Assembly (NCBI GenBank): GCA_028688535.1 | Contig: JAQTXY010000118.1 | Span: forward strand, 1-6,530 | Direction: 5' to 3' | Length of the DNA stretch: 6,530 bases | Source: Methanothrix sp. | GTDB lineage: Archaea; Halobacteriota; Methanosarcinia; Methanotrichales; Methanotrichaceae | Shown: positions 5,110-6,530 of the stretch, in pieces | Numbering within the stretch: position 1 is the stretch's first letter | Layout: each line of letters opens with the position of its first letter | Program-made: the position numbers and the translations under genes | Notes under the pieces: generated by a model | What the model was told of the DNA's origin: nothing | The model's database searches: none | Seen by the model: the letters and a program-made list of their open reading frames with translations, nothing else

Positions 5110-5774
5110 TTCCTGGCACCCGTTACCAGATCTTCCAGGGCTTTGCGTTGGTCTTTCGCCTTGATGATCCCGGAAGCGAGCAAGACGCCAATCGATCCCA
5201 GCTCCAGGGCGCTTCTGAGATCCTCGCCGTGAGTTATTCCCGCACCACAGAGTACGCCAACCCCTGGAGCAATGCTCTTGACGGCATCAACCGACTGGGA
5301 AACGACCATAGGATTAGCCTTGGATACAGGAATGCCGCTGCCGATCAATTCCGGCGGTTCCACGGCCACATAGTCAGGCTCAAGGGCAGCCGAAGCGCGA
5401 GTAGTGGCCACGTTGTTGGTGCAGACAATAGTCTTCAGGCCTGCCTGGCGAGCGGCGGTGATAGAGGCATCGATATCAGCCAGCTTGAGCCTTCGCTCAG
5501 AGTGGTTGATAAGCGATCCTGCCGCTCCCGCGGCTTTCAAGGACGCGGCAGTCACATGACCTGTAAAGCCGCCATAGCCTATTCCGTCCACATGCTGAGC
5601 ATAGACCGGTATCTTAACGGCTTTAGAGATGGCCTGGATATCTGCTACCTGGGGCACTACCACGACTTGCACGGAATAATCCTGGGAAATGTCCTCACAT
5701 ATCTCCGCCAGGCGTAGAGCCTCTGGGCCGGTCGATTCACGATAAGTCTTAAAGTTGAGCACAATTATGGTCAT
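5106..5774 (-). CDS. tpiA: Triosephosphate isomerase, archaeal type
   Basis: This enzyme interconverts dihydroxyacetone phosphate and glyceraldehyde 3-phosphate in the cytoplasm. In archaea it serves gluconeogenesis and the supply of dihydroxyacetone phosphate for glycerol-1-phosphate lipid backbones. The 222 residues are typical of the archaeal form, which lacks segments found in the roughly 250-residue bacterial and eukaryotic enzymes. Catalytic residues are visible: Asn7 and Lys9 in LNFKTY, His91 in INHSERR, and Glu139 in AVEPPELIGSG. The phosphate-binding GAGI (177-180) and LLASG (198-202) close the barrel. The ATG at 5774 is preceded by GAGGGAT (5778-5784). It follows the thioredoxin-like gene by 27 bases but also has a TATA-like box of its own, and overlaps acyP by 4 bases. 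Confidence 0.97.
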   Translation of the reverse strand: MTIIVLNFKTYRESTGPEALRLAEICEDISQDYSVQVVVVPQVADIQAISKAVKIPVYAQHVDGIGYGGFTGHVTAASLKAAGAAGSLINHSERRLKLADIDASITAARQAGLKTIVCTNNVATTRASAALEPDYVAVEPPELIGSGIPVSKANPMVVSQSVDAVKSIAPGVGVLCGAGITHGEDLRSALELGSIGVLLASGIIKAKDQRKALEDLVTGARK

Positions 5775-5801
5775 AATATCCCTCGCAGCAATTCTATAAC
5801 C

Positions 5802-6290
5802 TCAGTGAGCATATATATTTTGGCTGCATTCGGCCAGCATCTCATTATAATATCTATCGTAAACGTCCATTTGAAGGCACTCTCCGGTAAAGATCTTCTT
5901 TATAGCGCCATTTAAGATAAAAGCAATCAACGGAAGCATGCCATTCTTCTGACTATGGATCATATGATAGAGCAGACCTGAAGGCTGACAATAATCCAGT
6001 TTTACCAGCTGCAAATCGGTGTGACTGGAGAGAAAGCTCTCTAGAATAGGCTCGCTTCTCTTGCAGATGTTGCAATCCGTTCTGCCGATAAAGAGCAGCA
6101 CCATTTTTCCCACCCCCATGCGATCGATGGCCTGGGCCTGCTCTATCGCCGGTCCATAGGTATCCTTCAAAAAGGAATTTACGACGTCTGCCACCTCTGC
6201 TAAAGGAACGCCGTACTTTTGAGCAAGCTCATCGCTAAGCTGCTCCTCTTTCCTGGCCATGAATCCCAGCACCTGGGCTTTGAGATCCAT
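5802..6290 (-). CDS. Thioredoxin-fold protein with CNIC motif and helical N-terminal extension
   Basis: This is a 162-residue protein of the thioredoxin superfamily. The first 60 or so residues look helical and charged and do not belong to the core fold. Then come the strand MVLLFIGR (63-70), the active-site TDCNICKRSEPILESF with Cys73 and Cys76, the strand LQLVKLDY, and the cis-proline region GMLPLIAFILNGAIKKIFTG with Pro120. It lacks a signal peptide or lipobox, so it should act in the cytoplasm as a disulfide reductase or redox sensor. CNIC differs from the CGPC of thioredoxin and the CPYC of glutaredoxin, so its partner cannot be guessed. Further cysteines are at 101, 138 and 155. An in-frame ATG at 6260 would remove ten residues. 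Neither start has a strong ribosome site. It is probably cotranscribed with the gene upstream, 42 bases away. Confidence 0.8.
   Translation of the reverse strand: MDLKAQVLGFMARKEEQLSDELAQKYGVPLAEVADVVNSFLKDTYGPAIEQAQAIDRMGVGKMVLLFIGRTDCNICKRSEPILESFLSSHTDLQLVKLDYCQPSGLLYHMIHSQKNGMLPLIAFILNGAIKKIFTGECLQMDVYDRYYNEMLAECSQNIYAH
5811..5820 (-). promoter_or_regulatory. Candidate internal TATA box for tpiA
   Basis: On the minus strand the sequence is AAATATATAT, inside the last codons of the thioredoxin-like gene. Its centre is about 26 bases from position 5789, which would give tpiA a leader of about 15 bases containing the GAGGGAT ribosome site. The tpiA-acyP-ferredoxin-reductase group could thus be transcribed separately from the genes upstream. 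Such AT words are common by chance, so this is a candidate only. Confidence 0.45.
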
Positions 6291-6332
6291 GAATCAACCA
6301 GTCTTATTCATCCCTTAAATTGGCTGTGGTGC

Positions 6333-6530
6333 TTAGAGGTCATGGATTACCTTGATCCTCAGCTTTGAGAAGTCATCCTTGATCTCAACCAAGAAGCCCA
6401 TGCCGGCGAAGATCTCCTCCAGCTCAATGCGCACGAATTTCTTGGGAGCATCCGAGCCGAAGATGAGGGTGAACTCGCTCTTGCCGGTCTTGCTCATATT
6501 AAATAGGTTGCAGATCTCAAGTCTTCTCAA
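6333..6530 (-). CDS. C-terminal end of an unidentified gene, cut by the window edge
   Basis: The frame runs open to the last base of the window and ends in TAA at 6333-6335. I do not recognise the protein. About 65 residues are visible, with an alternating strand-helix-strand character: SEFTLIFGSD, then a helix FVRIELEEIFAGMGF, then FLVEIKDDFSKLRIKVI, ending IHDL. It could be the last alpha/beta domain of a larger protein. The internal ATG at 6497 lacks a ribosome site, and the TTG at the edge is not a convincing start, so a truncated longer gene is the better reading. It is followed by the thioredoxin-like gene on the same strand and probably shares its transcript. Confidence 0.6.
   Translation of the reverse strand: MRRLEICNLFNMSKTGKSEFTLIFGSDAPKKFVRIELEEIFAGMGFLVEIKDDFSKLRIKVIHDL

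Noticed and set aside
5148..5717. Long open frame of 189 codons on the plus strand
   Set aside because: It lies fully antisense to tpiA, whose catalytic residues and length are all correct. The antisense translation shows no recognisable motif.

Overview
The window looks like chromosomal DNA from a methanogenic euryarchaeon, most plausibly of the Methanosarcinales and perhaps Methanothrix-like. That placement is inferred from gene content and style, not from a database match. The evidence for an archaeon is a short archaeal-type triosephosphate isomerase, a geranylgeranyl reductase with its own small ferredoxin, TATA-like boxes about 25 bases before several starts, and Shine-Dalgarno sequences of the GAGGT/GGTGATC type. 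Coding density is high, except for two AT-rich gaps of about 370 and 410 bases.

Plus strand, left part: a 373-base AT-rich leader region holds a TATA-like box next to a small palindrome, a 54-base tandem duplication and a 12-base palindrome. It is followed by hisH and hisF, which encode the two subunits of imidazole glycerol phosphate synthase and overlap by 7 bases. A stand-alone FeoA-type SH3-like protein follows after 6 bases. A small winged-helix regulator on the minus strand converges on feoA.

Middle: a 413-425-base AT-rich intergenic region separates the regulator from a divergently transcribed 182-residue protein I do not recognise. That protein appears to be an internal duplication of one domain of about 85 residues, and its mRNA is probably leaderless. 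A hairpin with a U-rich tail on the minus-strand transcript separates it from the convergent minus-strand cluster.

Minus strand, right part (in transcription order): the end of an unidentified gene cut by the window edge, a thioredoxin-fold protein with a CNIC motif, tpiA, acylphosphatase, a 56-residue 2[4Fe-4S] ferredoxin, and geranylgeranyl reductase. tpiA and acylphosphatase overlap by ATGA, and so do the ferredoxin and the reductase. A TATA-like box inside the end of the thioredoxin-like gene suggests that tpiA starts its own transcript. The theme of the tpiA-to-reductase group may be triose phosphate supply and saturation of archaeal membrane lipid chains: TIM controls dihydroxyacetone phosphate, the precursor of the glycerol-1-phosphate backbone, and ferredoxin feeds electrons to the reductase. 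I see no mobile element, CRISPR array, RNA gene or obvious new defence system.
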